The notes under the pieces were generated by a model. It ran no database searches. It saw nothing but the letters and a program-made list of their open reading frames with translations, and was not told where the DNA came from. Positions 1-11,967 of a DNA stretch of 11,967 bases are shown in pieces; position 1 is the stretch's first letter; every line of letters begins with the position of its first letter. Source of the DNA: Dehalococcoidales bacterium (GTDB lineage Bacteria > Chloroflexota > Dehalococcoidia > Dehalococcoidales > UBA2162); NCBI GenBank assembly GCA_020354275.1, contig CP070645.1, positions 1,495,123-1,507,089 of the forward strand, given 5' to 3'. Position numbers and translations under genes: made by a program.

Positions 1-1629
1 GCCCAGGCAAGCGAGAAAGGAATCAGGATTGTGGCCGTTGACCCGCGTTATACAGACTCGGCAGCCACCTTCGCTGACCAGTGGATTCCTATTCGCCCCG
101 GTACCGATACCGCCATGCTCATTGCCATGGCATACGTCATCATAACCGAGAACCTTCAGGATCAGGCTTTCATTGATAAATATACGGTAGGTTTCGAAAA
201 ATACAGGGACTATGTACTCGGTAAAGAGGATGGTATCGCCAAGACACCACAGTGGGCCGAAGAGATTACCACCGTACCTGCCGGAGTCATTGCCGGTCTG
301 GCGCGGGAGTATGCTAACATGAAGCCGGCCGCCCTTATCGCCGGGTGGGGCCCGGCCCGCGCTGCCATGGGCGAGCAGTACTCGCGGGCCGCCAATGTGC
401 TAACTGCCATAACCGGTAATATTGGAGTCCACGGTGGCTACGCCTCAGGCTTCATGAGGGCTACCAGCAGGCCGGTGAGGAGGAGGACGGACCGGCCGGC
501 AGAAGGGAGGCCGCCGCCGCGTAAGGACAGTCTCTATAAACTGCAGGACAGCCTGCATGATACCAGTAGTGGCCGTATCCATAGCGCCAAAATATTCGAT
601 GCCATCCTGCGGGGCCGTGCCGGAGGGTATCCGTCTGATATCAAGATGGCATATGTCGTGACCGGCAACTATATTAACCAGAACCCCAATACGCTTCGTG
701 GCGTGAAGGCCTTTAAATCTCTGGAGTTTGTCGCTGTGCATGAGCAGTTCATGACCCCCACCGCCAAATTCGGTGATATTGTACTGCCGGTCAATACCTT
801 CATGGAGCGTAGTGACATCGCATATCCCTGGCTGGGCTCGCCCTACTGCATCTACCTTAACAAAGCTATTGATTCCCTCTATGAAACCCGGTCAGACCTT
901 GAGATATGCCGGGAACTCTCTAAAAGGCTGGGCATTCCCCAGGCTTTCGGTAGCGAGAGTGAGGACGAGTTACTGCGTGCCATCGCCGCCCGCAGTGAGG
1001 ATATCCCGGACTACGAGGCCTTTAAGCGTGATGGGGTGCGCAAGTTCAAGCCGGCCGAACCGATTGTCGGCTTTAAGAAGCAGATCGAAGATCCGGAGAA
1101 CAATCCCTTTCCCAGCCTTTCGGGTAAGATAGAAATATACTGTGAGCATATCGCTGAGATGGATAATCCCAGGATACCTCCCATCCCCAAGTACCTGAGC
1201 AACTGGGAAAACTACGACGACCCCCTGGCCGCTAAATACCCCCTTCAGCTCCTTACCACACACTACAAGACTCGGGCGCATTCTACATGGCACAATGTCC
1301 CCTGGATGCGGGAAATCGAGCCCCATTCTGTCTGGATGAATACGGTTGATGCTGAAGTCCGCGGTATTAAAGACGGCGATTTAGTGGATGTTTACAATGA
1401 CCGGGGGAGAATACGCATTCCGGCCAAGGTCACGGAGCGTATCATGCCCGGTGTGGTCAACGTTAGCCAGGGGGCCTGGTATGACCCCGATGAGGAGGGT
1501 GTGGACCGCGGCGGGTGTGCCAATGTTCTCACCAATGACGAGCAATCCCCCGGTGGAGCCATACCCAGCAACACTGCCCTGGTTCAGGTGGAACTCGCTC
1601 CAGGCGACCGAAAAGGAGATTACCGGTGA
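1..1629 (+). CDS. Molybdopterin oxidoreductase catalytic subunit, DMSO reductase (DmsA-like) family, 5'-truncated
   Basis: The reading frame is open from base 1, so the gene starts upstream; a GTG at 31 is internal (a Val before AVDPRYTDSA). The visible 542 residues correspond to the C-terminal two thirds of a roughly 750-850 residue enzyme. They include the MGD-contacting stretch VDPRYTDSA (about residues 12-20), KFGDIVLPVNTFMERSD (about 256-272) and the C-terminal molydopterin-dinucleotide-binding domain from about 414, with THYKTRAHSTWHN, IKDGDLVDVYNDRGRIRIPAKV and GAWYDPDEEGVDRGGCANVL. These closely resemble DmsA-type enzymes. The N-terminal Fe-S motif, the Tat signal and the residue that ligates Mo lie outside the window, so substrate and location cannot be read. 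The stop overlaps the next gene by 4 nt (GTGA), indicating translational coupling to its electron-transfer subunit. A basic Arg/Pro-rich insert at about residues 154-174 is unusual. Family assignment is firm; substrate (DMSO, TMAO, other oxyanion or organic) is unknown. Confidence 0.9.
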   Translation, partial: AQASEKGIRIVAVDPRYTDSAATFADQWIPIRPGTDTAMLIAMAYVIITENLQDQAFIDKYTVGFEKYRDYVLGKEDGIAKTPQWAEEITTVPAGVIAGLAREYANMKPAALIAGWGPARAAMGEQYSRAANVLTAITGNIGVHGGYASGFMRATSRPVRRRTDRPAEGRPPPRKDSLYKLQDSLHDTSSGRIHSAKIFDAILRGRAGGYPSDIKMAYVVTGNYINQNPNTLRGVKAFKSLEFVAVHEQFMTPTAKFGDIVLPVNTFMERSDIAYPWLGSPYCIYLNKAIDSLYETRSDLEICRELSKRLGIPQAFGSESEDELLRAIAARSEDIPDYEAFKRDGVRKFKPAEPIVGFKKQIEDPENNPFPSLSGKIEIYCEHIAEMDNPRIPPIPKYLSNWENYDDPLAAKYPLQLLTTHYKTRAHSTWHNVPWMREIEPHSVWMNTVDAEVRGIKDGDLVDVYNDRGRIRIPAKVTERIMPGVVNVSQGAWYDPDEEGVDRGGCANVLTNDEQSPGGAIPSNTALVQVELAPGDRKGDYR

Positions 1630-2189
1630 AACAGATGGGCGTTTATTTTGACCAGACCCGTTGCACGGGCTGCTATACCTGTGCCGTAGCCTGCAAGGAC
1701 TGGCATGACATCGACGCCGGTCCGGTTAACTGGATGCAGATACATATTATTGAGAACGGCAGGTTCCCCAATCCATTTGTAACCTATATGGCCGTTCCCT
1801 GCTTCCAGTGTGCCAACCCGCCCTGCGTGTTAGCCTGTCCGGCGGAAGCGATAACGAAAAGAGAAGCCGACGGCATTGTGGTAGTTGATAGTGAGAAGTG
1901 CCTGGGTAAAGGTGAGTGCCGCTCACTCTGTTTCAACGCCTGCCCCTGGGATGTACCGCAGTTCGGTCCTGATGATAACGCCAGGATGCAGAAATGCGAT
2001 CTCTGTCTGGAGCGCTTGGAGCGAGGTCAGCAGACCATCTGTGTAGAGGCCTGCCCCATGTACGCCCTGGATGTAGGGCCTATAGACCAGCTTAGGGCCA
2101 AATACGGAGACGTAGTCGAAGCTAAGGGCTTTAGTTACTCGGAGAGATTTAAGCCCTCGGTGACATTCAAACCGAAGCAGCGGCATTAA
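1626..2189 (+). CDS. Four-cluster [4Fe-4S] ferredoxin subunit of the molybdopterin oxidoreductase (DmsB-like)
   Basis: A 187-residue iron-sulfur protein that would pass electrons between the catalytic subunit and a quinol- or ferredoxin-linked partner. The start is GTG at 1626, preceded by AGGAG at 1614-1618 with 7-nt spacing; an ATG three codons later is possible. Cysteines form four groups: C13/C16/C19/C23, C59/C62/C67/C71, C92/C98/C102/C106 and C124/C127/C139/C143. Groups 1, 2 and 4 have DmsB-type spacing. Group 3 is irregular: CLGKGECRSLCFNACP has x5, x3, x3 gaps instead of the usual x2, x2, x3. There is no signal peptide or membrane segment, as expected for a subunit that is cytoplasmic or carried by a Tat-exported partner. 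No DmsC/NrfD-type membrane anchor or TorD chaperone follows; the next gene, 84 nt on, is a CoA ligase. Family call is firm; physiological partner is unknown. Confidence 0.9.
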   Translation: MKQMGVYFDQTRCTGCYTCAVACKDWHDIDAGPVNWMQIHIIENGRFPNPFVTYMAVPCFQCANPPCVLACPAEAITKREADGIVVVDSEKCLGKGECRSLCFNACPWDVPQFGPDDNARMQKCDLCLERLERGQQTICVEACPMYALDVGPIDQLRAKYGDVVEAKGFSYSERFKPSVTFKPKQRH

Positions 2190-5100
2190 GAATGAATATT
2201 TTTACGGGTTGCCTGTATAATAATCAGGCAATATCAGGTATAATCCGTATAAGAAGAAATAGGGGGTGGTATTATGGAAGCCAAAGCTCGCTATGAGGAA
2301 AGGCCGTGGTTGCAGTTCTACCTCCCCGGAGTTCCGCCTGACGTTAACATTCCGGAACGCTCGGTAGTTGAAGCGTTTAACGAAGCGACGGATAAATGGC
2401 GGGACAAGACCGCCCTGGTATTTTACGGTAGGAAGATGAGCTACCGGGAACTGAGGGACGAGACCGATAGATTTGCCAGTGCCCTGTCTGCTCTGGGGGT
2501 GAAAAAGGGAGACAGGGTTGCCCTGTTGCTGCTAAACTCCCCTCAATTCATCATTGCCTATTTCGGAGCGCTGAAAGTCGGGGCTACCCTGACGGCCATT
2601 AGCCCGGTCTATGTCAGTCCCGAAATCAAACACCAGATTGAAGACAGTGGTGCCAGGGTGATTGTCTGCCAGGACATCCTTTACGACCACGTTGAAAAGG
2701 CAGGAGTGGAGCTGGACAGTGTCATCCTGACCAGTATTGCCGAATACCTGCCCCGGATGAAAAAGCTACTGGGGCAGAGCGTGCTCCGCGCTGTGTATCA
2801 GAAGATGTCGGCCCCGCCCACGGAGATCTTTGCCCGAGAAGGGTTTTACCAGTTCCAGGAACTAATCAAGAAGTATCCCCCCACTCCACCCGAAATCGAG
2901 TTTAATGTCAGAGAGGACCTGGTCACACTCCCCTATACCGGCGGGACTACCGGACTGCCCAAGGGTGCCATGATAAGCCATTATAATATCATAGCTGCCC
3001 AGCATATAGCCCAGATAACATGGGGCGATGTCGTTGAGCCGGGCAAAGAGGTTGTTTTAGCCTATTTACCCTTTTACCACATTTACGGTCAGTCAATAGT
3101 TATGCTGGGCGGGCTGTCTCAGGGTTATACCCTGGTGATATTTACTACCCCGGACCTGGATGATATTTTGAATGCCATAGAGAGTTACCGGGCCAGCATA
3201 ATCTACAGCGTTCCCGCGTTATATGAAGTCCTCAGGGACTATGCCAGAACGGACCGGATTAACTGGAAGCGTATCAAAGTACTTGTCTCCGGCGCAGACG
3301 CTCTTCTCGAAGATACTGCCAGGGGCTGGGAGAAGCGGACCGGCGTTAAAATCCACGAGGGCTGGGGGATGACCGAGACAACGTCGATAGGTATTGTCAG
3401 CCCCTACGGCCGCCCGAAGATTGGTTCGTTCGGTGTGCCGCAACCCAGTACTATTGCCGGTATTGTCAACCCTGATGGTGATGAGTTTCTCCCTATTGGG
3501 GAGACAGGGGAGCTTGTCGTCAGGGGGCCGCAGGTAACAAGTGGTTACTGGAAGAAACCGGAAGAAACGGAGAAGATGCTGGCGACAATAGGTGGAGAAA
3601 CCTGGCTCAGGACCGGAGACCTGGCCAAGATGGACGAAGAGGGCTACTTCTATTTCTATGATAGGAAGCGCGACCTGATAAAATACAAAGGCTTGGCCGT
3701 GTTCGCCCGGGAGGTTGAAGAAGTCTTGACCGGCCATCCCCAGATTAAAGAGGCCGGGGTCATTGGTGTTCCCGACCCGGATGTGGGCGAAAACGTTAAG
3801 GCGGTGGTGGTTCTGGAAACAGAGGCCCGTGGAAAATTGCTGGAGGACGATATCATCAGCTATTGCCAGGAAAGGCTGGCTCATTATAAAGTACCCAAAA
3901 TCATAGAATTCAGAGGGGAGGTGCCCAAGACAGACGTCGGCAAGGTATCTCGCCGTGAGCTGAGGGAGGAAGAGGAGGTTTAAAATGGCACCGTTCTTTG
4001 AGGTAGAAAACCTGACCAAGAGCTTCGGGGGACTTGTTGCCGTTAAGGATGTCAGCTTCCGTGTTGACAGGGATGAGATAGTCGGGCTTATCGGCCCGAA
4101 CGGTGCCGGCAAGACCACCCTTGTGCGGTGTATACTGGGCATATTAAAACCTGATTCCGGTAAAGTAAGGTTTAAGGATAAAGATATCACCAGACGCCGT
4201 TCCTGGGATATCGTACAAAGTGGAATAGTGGGAACATTCCAGGTGGTCAAGCCCTTTCGCCGTTTGCCCATCATCGCCAATGTGATGGTGGGTTGTCTCT
4301 CTCCACGGGTATCCAAGAGAGGGGAGTGGGTGAAAAGGGTGGAGGTGAAGGCCCGTGATGCCCTGGAATTTGTCGGGATTGCCGATCTAGCCCTTGAGCC
4401 GGCATCTGTTCTGTCTCACGGTGATTTGAAACGGTTGGAGGTGGCCAGGGCAATCGCCACTGACCCGGAGTTGCTGATACTGGATGAGCCCTTTGGCGGC
4501 TTAAACCCGGCGGAAACCGAACTGGTGGCCAAATCAATAAAGAGGTTGCATAAGGGGGGGAGGTTCGGCCGGTTACACAGCGAAGGGCCAGCCATGCTTA
4601 TTATCGAACACAAGCTGAGTGAACTGATGAAGATCGTGGATAGGCTGATTGTGCTCAACTTTGGTGAGGTTATCGCTCAGGGTACCCCTGAAGAAATCGC
4701 CAGAAATAAACAGGTAATCGAGGCCTATACCGGGAAGGAAATGCTCGTTGCTTGAGGTAGAAAACATCACCGTCCGTTATGACACGGCTACTGTCTTGGA
4801 CGAAGCCAGCCTGAGGGTTGAGAAGGGCGAACTGGTCGGGCTGGTCGGCCCTAACGGTGCCGGCAAATCCACTCTGCTAAGGGCTATCGCCGGGTTGATT
4901 AAATGGGAAAAAGAGGTCCTAAAAGGGACGAGGCAGGCCGATATCACCTTTGAAGGGCGTATTGAATTTGATGGTGAGAGAATTGAGCAGCTGCCTGCTT
5001 CCGAGATAGCCAGAAGAGGTCTTATTCTCTGCCCGGAGAGAGGCAGGCCTTTTGCCGAGATGACGGTCAAGGATAACCTGCTGGCGGGAGCATACCTCTG

Positions 5101-8100
5101 CAAAGATAGAAATGAGGTTGGTAGTAATCTGGACAATGTCTATAAATTGTTCCCCAGATTAAAAGAGAGGCAGAATCAGATATCGGGGACATTATCCGGT
5201 GGGGAAAGACAGATGCTTTGCATCGGCCGGTCACTGATGCATCAACCGAAGTTTTTACTCGTCGACGAGCCCTCCAGCGGGCTGGCGCCAAAGCTGAAAG
5301 AGGACCTGTTCAGGCGGGTTGAAGAGATCTACCAGGAGCTCGGTGTGACCATACTCCTGGCCGAGCAGGATGTCAGTTTCGCCTTTGATCTGTCAGCGAG
5401 GAACTATGTCATGTCACGGGGACACATAATTGCCCACGGCACGGCTCAGGAATTACTCGGGGACGAAACCATCAGGAAGACATACCTCGGCTTATAGGTT
5501 ACCTTCTTAGTATAGAGAAGTGCTACAGGCCCGGCAGGTACGACGGAATGCTATATTGGATAACTTACAGCGTGGGCATTCTCTTTCCAGTTTATCACGT
5601 ATCCAGACGGCAACCCCTTCGGGCATGAAAAGAAGGATCAGTACTACTATTCCGGCGAAGATTAAGATGCGATGCTCAGGGAAAATGCGCAGGAACTCCA
5701 TAACGGGATATAGTATATAGACTCCTGCCACTGGCCCGTAGATGCTGGCAATTCCACCAAAGACTGTCCATATTACTGCCTGGAAAGAGAGGAATAAATC
5801 CAGGTTAGAAGGCCCGGCAATTCTCATAAAGTGGGCGTTGAGGGCACCAGCAATCCCGGCAAAGAAACCGGCCACGATGAAGGCCAACAGTTTATACCTT
5901 ACCGTATTGATGCCGCTGGCCCGGGCGGCGATCTCATCTTCCCGGATGGCGTGAAAGATTACACCTGTCCTGACCAGGCTGCTCCTGGCATCAGTTAACT
6001 TCCACATTATCAGCACGGATACCACCATAACCAGCAGTGAGATATAGTAGTCAACCGTGCGGGAGTTGGAAATCCGGTCCAGACCAGAGATGCCCAGTTC
6101 ACCACCGGTGAAATCAGAGAAAGCAAAAATAACACCGAGCAGAATGAGTGGAAAGGCCAGGGTCACCAGCGACAGGTAGGGCCCCCTCAACCTTAAGGCC
6201 GGTAAGCATACCACTACTCCCGCAACCACCCCTGCCAGAGCCCCTATGGGTATCGTTAACCAGGGTTGCCAGCCCAGATGGGTATTCAGCAGGGCTGACG
6301 TGTAGGCAGCGATACCAAAGAAGAGGGCATGGCCGAAGTTTATCTGACCGGTGTAGCCGGAGAGCAGGTCCCAGCTGACGGCGAAAATGACAAATATGTT
6401 GGTAAAGATAAGGGTACGGAGTATGTAGGGTTCTCTGGTGATAGGAGGGATCAAGAGAAGGATTAAAAGGAAAACCAGGGCTATCAATCTCCCCGGGATA
6501 GCCAGCACATCTCCCTGGAAATCCTTGATCAGTCTCCTTATCAATTACAACCTCTCTTCTTCAAAAGCGATGCCAAAAAGACCCTCCGGCCTAACCAGAA
6601 GCACTATCACCATAACTAGCAGGGCAATCGCTCCCTTGAGAAATGCGCCGGCCGGGAGTAAGAAAACAACCAGGACTTCAACAAAACCGATAATAAAGGC
6701 CGCAATGAAACTCCCCTTAACGCTACCCAGGCCTCCCAGGACGACGATGGCCATAATCATTATTAATGGGTGGGTCCACATATGCGGCTCAAGGACCAGC
6801 GTTGGTGCTACTACAATACCAGCCACTGCCGCCAGTGCCGCGGCAATACCCATGGTTACCAGCAGTATTCTGGAAACGTTTATCCCCATCAGGCCGGCAA
6901 CTTCCGGGTCCTGAGCGGTAGCCCTGATGGCAATCCCCAGTCTTGTTTTAGACAGAAGTGCCCACACGCAGAGGAGAACGACCAGGACTACGCCAAAGAT
7001 CAAGAGGTGTTGATAAGAAACCTTTACGCCGAGTATTTCTGCATAGCCGGGGATAAAGCTGGGTGCGCCGAGGTAATGGCTGCCAAAACCCAGAATCATG
7101 CATTCCTGAAAGACCATGGCCAGGGCAAGGGTTATCAGGAGCACGGTAACGTGGTGTTCACGTATGCGGTCAATGAACATTTTATAGGTGAGGAGTCCGA
7201 TGATGGTGGTGGCTATTAGAGATATAATAATTGCCAGAACAGGGTTCAGTCCCATTAAATCGGCAAAGGTATATATACCATAAGCAGATAGCATGTAGAA
7301 GCAGGTATGGGCCAGGTTAATCATGCGGGCTACGCCGAAGATAAGGGAAAAGCCGACAGCGAGAAGGGCATATACCCCTCCCCTGATAAGCCCGTTAACT
7401 AATATTCCCTCAACCATAGCCTATCTGTTCTCTGAATAATCTGGTGCCAACCCTCCTTTAATGCCTGCTTTTCCTGGGGGCCCTGACTAGCCTTGGCCAC
7501 TTCAGAGCCCCCAAATATTTTGTCTTAAACAAGTAAAAGTAGTTTTATAAAATTGTCCTATTGCGTGTATTTATTGATTACCCTGTCTGGTATCTGCCAC
7601 ATTACGGTGCCTTCATAGGTTAAGCCATCCCAGTCCCATGGCCAGACGGCTTTCATCTCCCCGTCCTGCCACTGGGTGGCAATACCGGTGGCATAGCCCG
7701 GGCCATAAGTTACATCGTGAGGGGTATCGGTATCTGTGCCCATGAATACCAGCCTGGCACCAGCACCCTTACGGTCCGTCTTCTCCAGTTCGGTGACAAG
7801 GGCATCAGTATCCAGGGTGTCAGCCCTTTCAATAGCTTCTACCAGTGTATAGATAGCGTCGTAGGTGCCGGCGGTATACGTCGGGGTTTCCCCGTATTCA
7901 TCTACAAAGGCTTCAAAGAAGGCATTTGTTTTCTCGGTTAAGGCTACTCCTTCGGCATAGGTGTTCAGAGTGGTCTCATAATTGCCGTAACCTTCAGTTG
8001 CGTCCCAGAAACCGTCCTTCTGGGCTTCGACATTAATGCCTACTGAGGCGGCTGGTATTTCCAGTTCTCCCAGCTGGCGGGCATAAGGAATGCCTACCGG

Positions 8101-11100
8101 CCCGGAGATAATGGTCAGGATGAGATGGGCACCGGAGTCTTCGATAGCTGTCAGTTCGGCGGTGACATCGGTGGCTGTAGCTGATGGTCTCCATGTTCCA
8201 ACAACTTCCATCCCCAGCATCACCGGTACATAGGCCTCATAAGCTGCCACCATAGCATCAGCCCACTCCGCCTGTTCCGCCAGTATGGCAACCTTCAATG
8301 ATCCTTCCAGGCCGAGCCCTGCCTGCATGATGGCTCCCGCAGTTCCCAGGGTCATCAGGCTGTTGTTAACCAGGTTAACGTTACAGAACGGGGTTATCCT
8401 GAACCAGTACTTATAAGTATCGTAATCGTCGGCCACCCGGGTACAGAGCTCTTCTGTGGCAGCACCGCAACCCAGGAAGATCGTCTCGTAGTCCATGGCG
8501 ACATCCTGCATGGCGAATACAGCTTCTGTCCTGAAGCCACCAATGACGAAGTCTGCTTTATCTACCGTTATCAGCCGTTCCATGGCAGCGGCAGCATCGG
8601 TCGGGCTCAGCATCTCATTTGAATCTGTCTTGATCAGTTCAATGGTGTAGTCTTTCCCGTCAACCGTAATACCGCCAGCGTCATTGATCTCGTCGCGTGC
8701 CATGGTTGCCCCGTACCAGTGGTGTTCACCCTGTACATAGGTCATTGGCCCGATAACACCGATTTTTATGGTGTTAACTTCCTCTTCAGTGGTGCAGGCG
8801 CCAAAAGCAAGTGATATCAATAAAAGGCAGGTGATTGATGAGAAAATTAGCTTTTTCCTCATTATGACCTCCTTGGTATTGTCTGTATTATATTGTGCAT
8901 AACTCAATCAGTTGGGGACGGGTCACCGCGCGTCCACAACCACCAGCTTATTTGCCCTTGCTTTATCGAACCTATCACCTCCTTCTCCATTTTGTACTCG
9001 TTATCAGTTTACCGAATAGAAGATCATCGTTGGGATATTTATTTTATGACTAGCATGATTAATGGTAAAAACTGCCACCCTTTTAGCTGCCTTACTCATA
9101 TATTTATGACTACTAAATATACATTTATCTGGGTATTTACGCTAGGCGTAACTGAGTATATACATCATATGTGACGTTGTCAATCTATTTTGTATAAACT
9201 ATGACAGGCAGATACGTTTTGACATGGTAACATGCTGCCCTTACCGGTTACACCTTATACAATAGTCGGTCATGATTGACAAGGTCTGGCGACTGCTTTA
9301 CTCTATTTATATAGATGGGGGAGGTGAAGATGAGCGGGAATGAGGCAACAGGTCCGCTAGCGGCTGGGAATGCAGGTATAGATATACCCCTGCAAGAAAT
9401 AACGGACGGTGTGGAAGATGCTCTCCTGGTGATTGATAGCGATTACCGAGTCAGGTTCGCTAATTCAGCGGTTAGGGTTATACTCCATAAAAAGGTTGAG
9501 CCACTTACCGGACGTCTTTGCTATGAAATACTCCATGAGAGGAACAAACCCTGCAGCACGCCTCTATGGGAATGCCCGCTTAAAAAGGTCTTTGAAAGCG
9601 GTAAGACAGCCACAGTTATTCATCCTGTGCGTATCCTCGGGACTGATACGTACCTCAAGATAACAGGGTTTCCTCTCCGGGATAGTCATGGCAATATCAG
9701 GGCAATGGTCGAGGTGATGAGGGATATCACGGCAGAAAGAGAGCTGGAGCGTGAGGTTCTGAAGCGGCACCACCAGCTCCTGGCATTGAGTTACATTTCA
9801 AGTGCGCTGAGCGGACTGCAGGATTTGGACTCAATACTGAAGATTGCCCTGGATAACGTGCTGGAAATCATCAACGGTCCCATCGGAGGAATCCTGCTCC
9901 TGGACGAGGAGGCTAAATCTCTGTACTACCGCGTACAACAGGGCTTATCCGCCAGATATACCGAGGAAATGCGGATATCTGTTGGCGAGGGGATTGCAGG
10001 ATGGGTAGCCGAGACCGGTAAACCTATGCTGGTAGAAGACCTCTCTAAAGACCTGCGTGCTGCTCGACCTGACCTGGTAAACGCGGAGGGCATCAAGGGG
10101 TTTGTCAGCATTCCTCTGAAGGCAAAGGAGAGGGTTGTCGGTGTTATGAATGTTGCCAGCCATACGGCAGGGAAGTTTGGCTCAGACGATATCTCCCTTC
10201 TCAGTTCTATTGGCGACTATCTCGGTACAGCAATAGAACAGGCAAGTCTTCACGAGCGACTGACCAGGGCGGGAGAAAGATATCGGGCCTTGCTTCAACA
10301 TGCCCTGACTGCTCAGGAAGAGGAACGGAAAAGGATAGCCCGGGAGCTGCATGATGAGACCAGCCAGGCGATTACCAGTTCTACTCTAAGCCTGCACGCA
10401 ATTATCGGGCTGGCCGAGATGAAAGGAATCGGTGATGCTGAGTTTATGGAAAGGCTTAAGACGACACATTCGTATCTGGTTCATACCGGTAATGAGATAG
10501 TAAAGCTAATGAAAGCGCTACGCCCCACATTGCTGGACGAACTGGGAATGGCGGCAGCAATCCACCGGTATGCCAAGGATGCTCTTCAACCTCAAGGTAT
10601 CAATGTATCTACTGAATTTGAGGGTGCTGACCAGCGTTTCCAGCCTGAAGTTGAGGTAACTTTATTCCGTGTTGCCCAGGGACTAATCGGCAACATCCTG
10701 GAGCACTCAGAGGCGAGTAACACCTCTATCAGACTGGAGTGTAACGACAGTGAGTGCGTGCTGCATATCGAGGACGACGGCAAAGGCTTTGATGTTAGCA
10801 AACTTATACAGGTGGACCCCAGCGGTCGGGGTGCAGGCTTGTTCACTATGAAGGAGCGGGTACGACTGGTTGGGGGTAACTGTCAGGTTGAGTCCCAGCC
10901 GGGGCGGGGTACACAAGTCACCGTAAAAGTACCAATAGCTGCGGACATGTCATATGAAGAAGATTTCAGTGCTAATAGCTGATGACCACACACTGGTGCG
11001 AGACGGGATCCGTTCCTTGCTGGCTCTCGTTGCCAATATAGAGGTAGTTGGCGAGGCCAGAAACGGAAAGGAAGCCGTGGAGAAAACAAGGGACCTTGCC

Positions 11101-11967
11101 CCGGATGTGGTGCTTATGGACCTGGCCATGCCCGTCATGACCGGACTGGATGCTACGCGCCGGATACGCAGGGAGTTCCCGCGGACACGGGTGTTGGCAC
11201 TGACCCAGTATGATGATAGCGAATATGTTATTCCTGTTATCGAGGCAGGGGCCCGTGGCTTCGTTAGTAAGATGGCGGCATTCTCAGAACTCACTTCAGC
11301 CATTCAGGCCGTATACAATGGGGATTCCTATCTATCTCCCTCGGCGGCAGCCGCCCTTGTCGAAGAGTGCCAGGAGAAGACCGGTTCGGAAGGGGGGAAA
11401 GACCCTTATCAACAACTGACGGAGAGAGAAAGGGAAGTACTTAAATTGGTTGTCGAAGGGCATACTACACGGCAAATAGCGGACGCCCTGGTTATCAGCC
11501 CCAAGACCGTGGAGTGGCACAAAACCAGCCTGATGAACAAACTGAACATCCACAACAAGACCGACCTCATAAAGTTTGCCATACGGAAAGCCATTATAAC
11601 CGTATGATGACATAAATACCTGCTGATTTTTCCTCAAATAGTCCCCTCTTAACCAGGGTTTCCTCCGGGGTTAAACCACTGTCTTTCCCCAGGGGAAATT
11701 CCGTATACAAAATCCCTGCCGTTCTGGGGTATTTCCTATTGTCTTACTACTGAAAGCCAAGTAGTATGCCAGAAGAATCCCGGTTATTCATATCATAGGA
11801 GGTCTGATGGATTCATCTGCGGTTGATTACAACCAGGGCAATCAAGCGAATCGGACCGGTAAGTCCTTTCTTGACCACAGCCTTATGCCTCCCTGCCAGG
11901 TTGCTTGCCCCCTGCATATGGAAATCAGAGAGTACATCGACCTGGTTGCCCAGGGAAGAACCATGGA

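Overview
The window looks like part of a chromosome from an anaerobic bacterium of the Chloroflexota, Dehalococcoidia-like. This assignment is an inference from three things: the mix of a DMSO-reductase-family oxidoreductase, acyl-CoA ligase, Liv-type importer and NarL-type two-component system; a lipoprotein binding protein; and the style of the protein sequences. No rRNA or other taxonomic marker is present. I see no tRNA, rRNA, insertion sequence or CRISPR array.

Layout. Positions 1-2189 (+) hold the 3' part of a molybdopterin oxidoreductase catalytic subunit and its four-cluster ferredoxin partner, overlapping by 4 nt. After an 84-nt gap, 2274-5497 (+) is a tight operon of an acyl-CoA ligase and two ABC ATPases (livG, livF). 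It meets, tail to tail with a 9-nt gap, an opposite operon at 8862-5507 (-): a lipoprotein substrate-binding protein (livK-type) and two permeases (livH, livM). The five parts of one branched-chain-amino-acid-type (HAAT) importer are thus divided between two convergent transcripts. Downstream, divergent from livK, are a soluble PAS-GAF histidine kinase and an overlapping NarL-type response regulator (9330-11607, +). The window ends in the first 53 codons of an Fe-S/FAD oxidoreductase of the glutamate-synthase small-subunit type.

How the genes may work together. The importer would bring in a small organic acid or amino acid, and the adjacent ligase would activate a carboxylic acid to its CoA thioester. 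The oxidoreductase modules handle electrons, and the PAS-GAF kinase could sense redox state or a metabolite. The substrate is not determined by the sequence.

Most interesting region: the 467 nt between livK and the kinase. On the livK strand there is a near-consensus promoter (TTGACA-17-TATACT) that would give a leader of roughly 285 nt. The leader contains a 24-28 codon ORF with three Trp codons in four (SWWLWTRGDPSPTD, stop). A strong stem-loop covers those Trp codons. This is the architecture of a leader-peptide (attenuation or TnaC-like) control element, here in front of a transporter binding protein. A second oddity is a C-terminal zinc-ribbon-like CX2C-X10-CX2C tail on the LivM permease.
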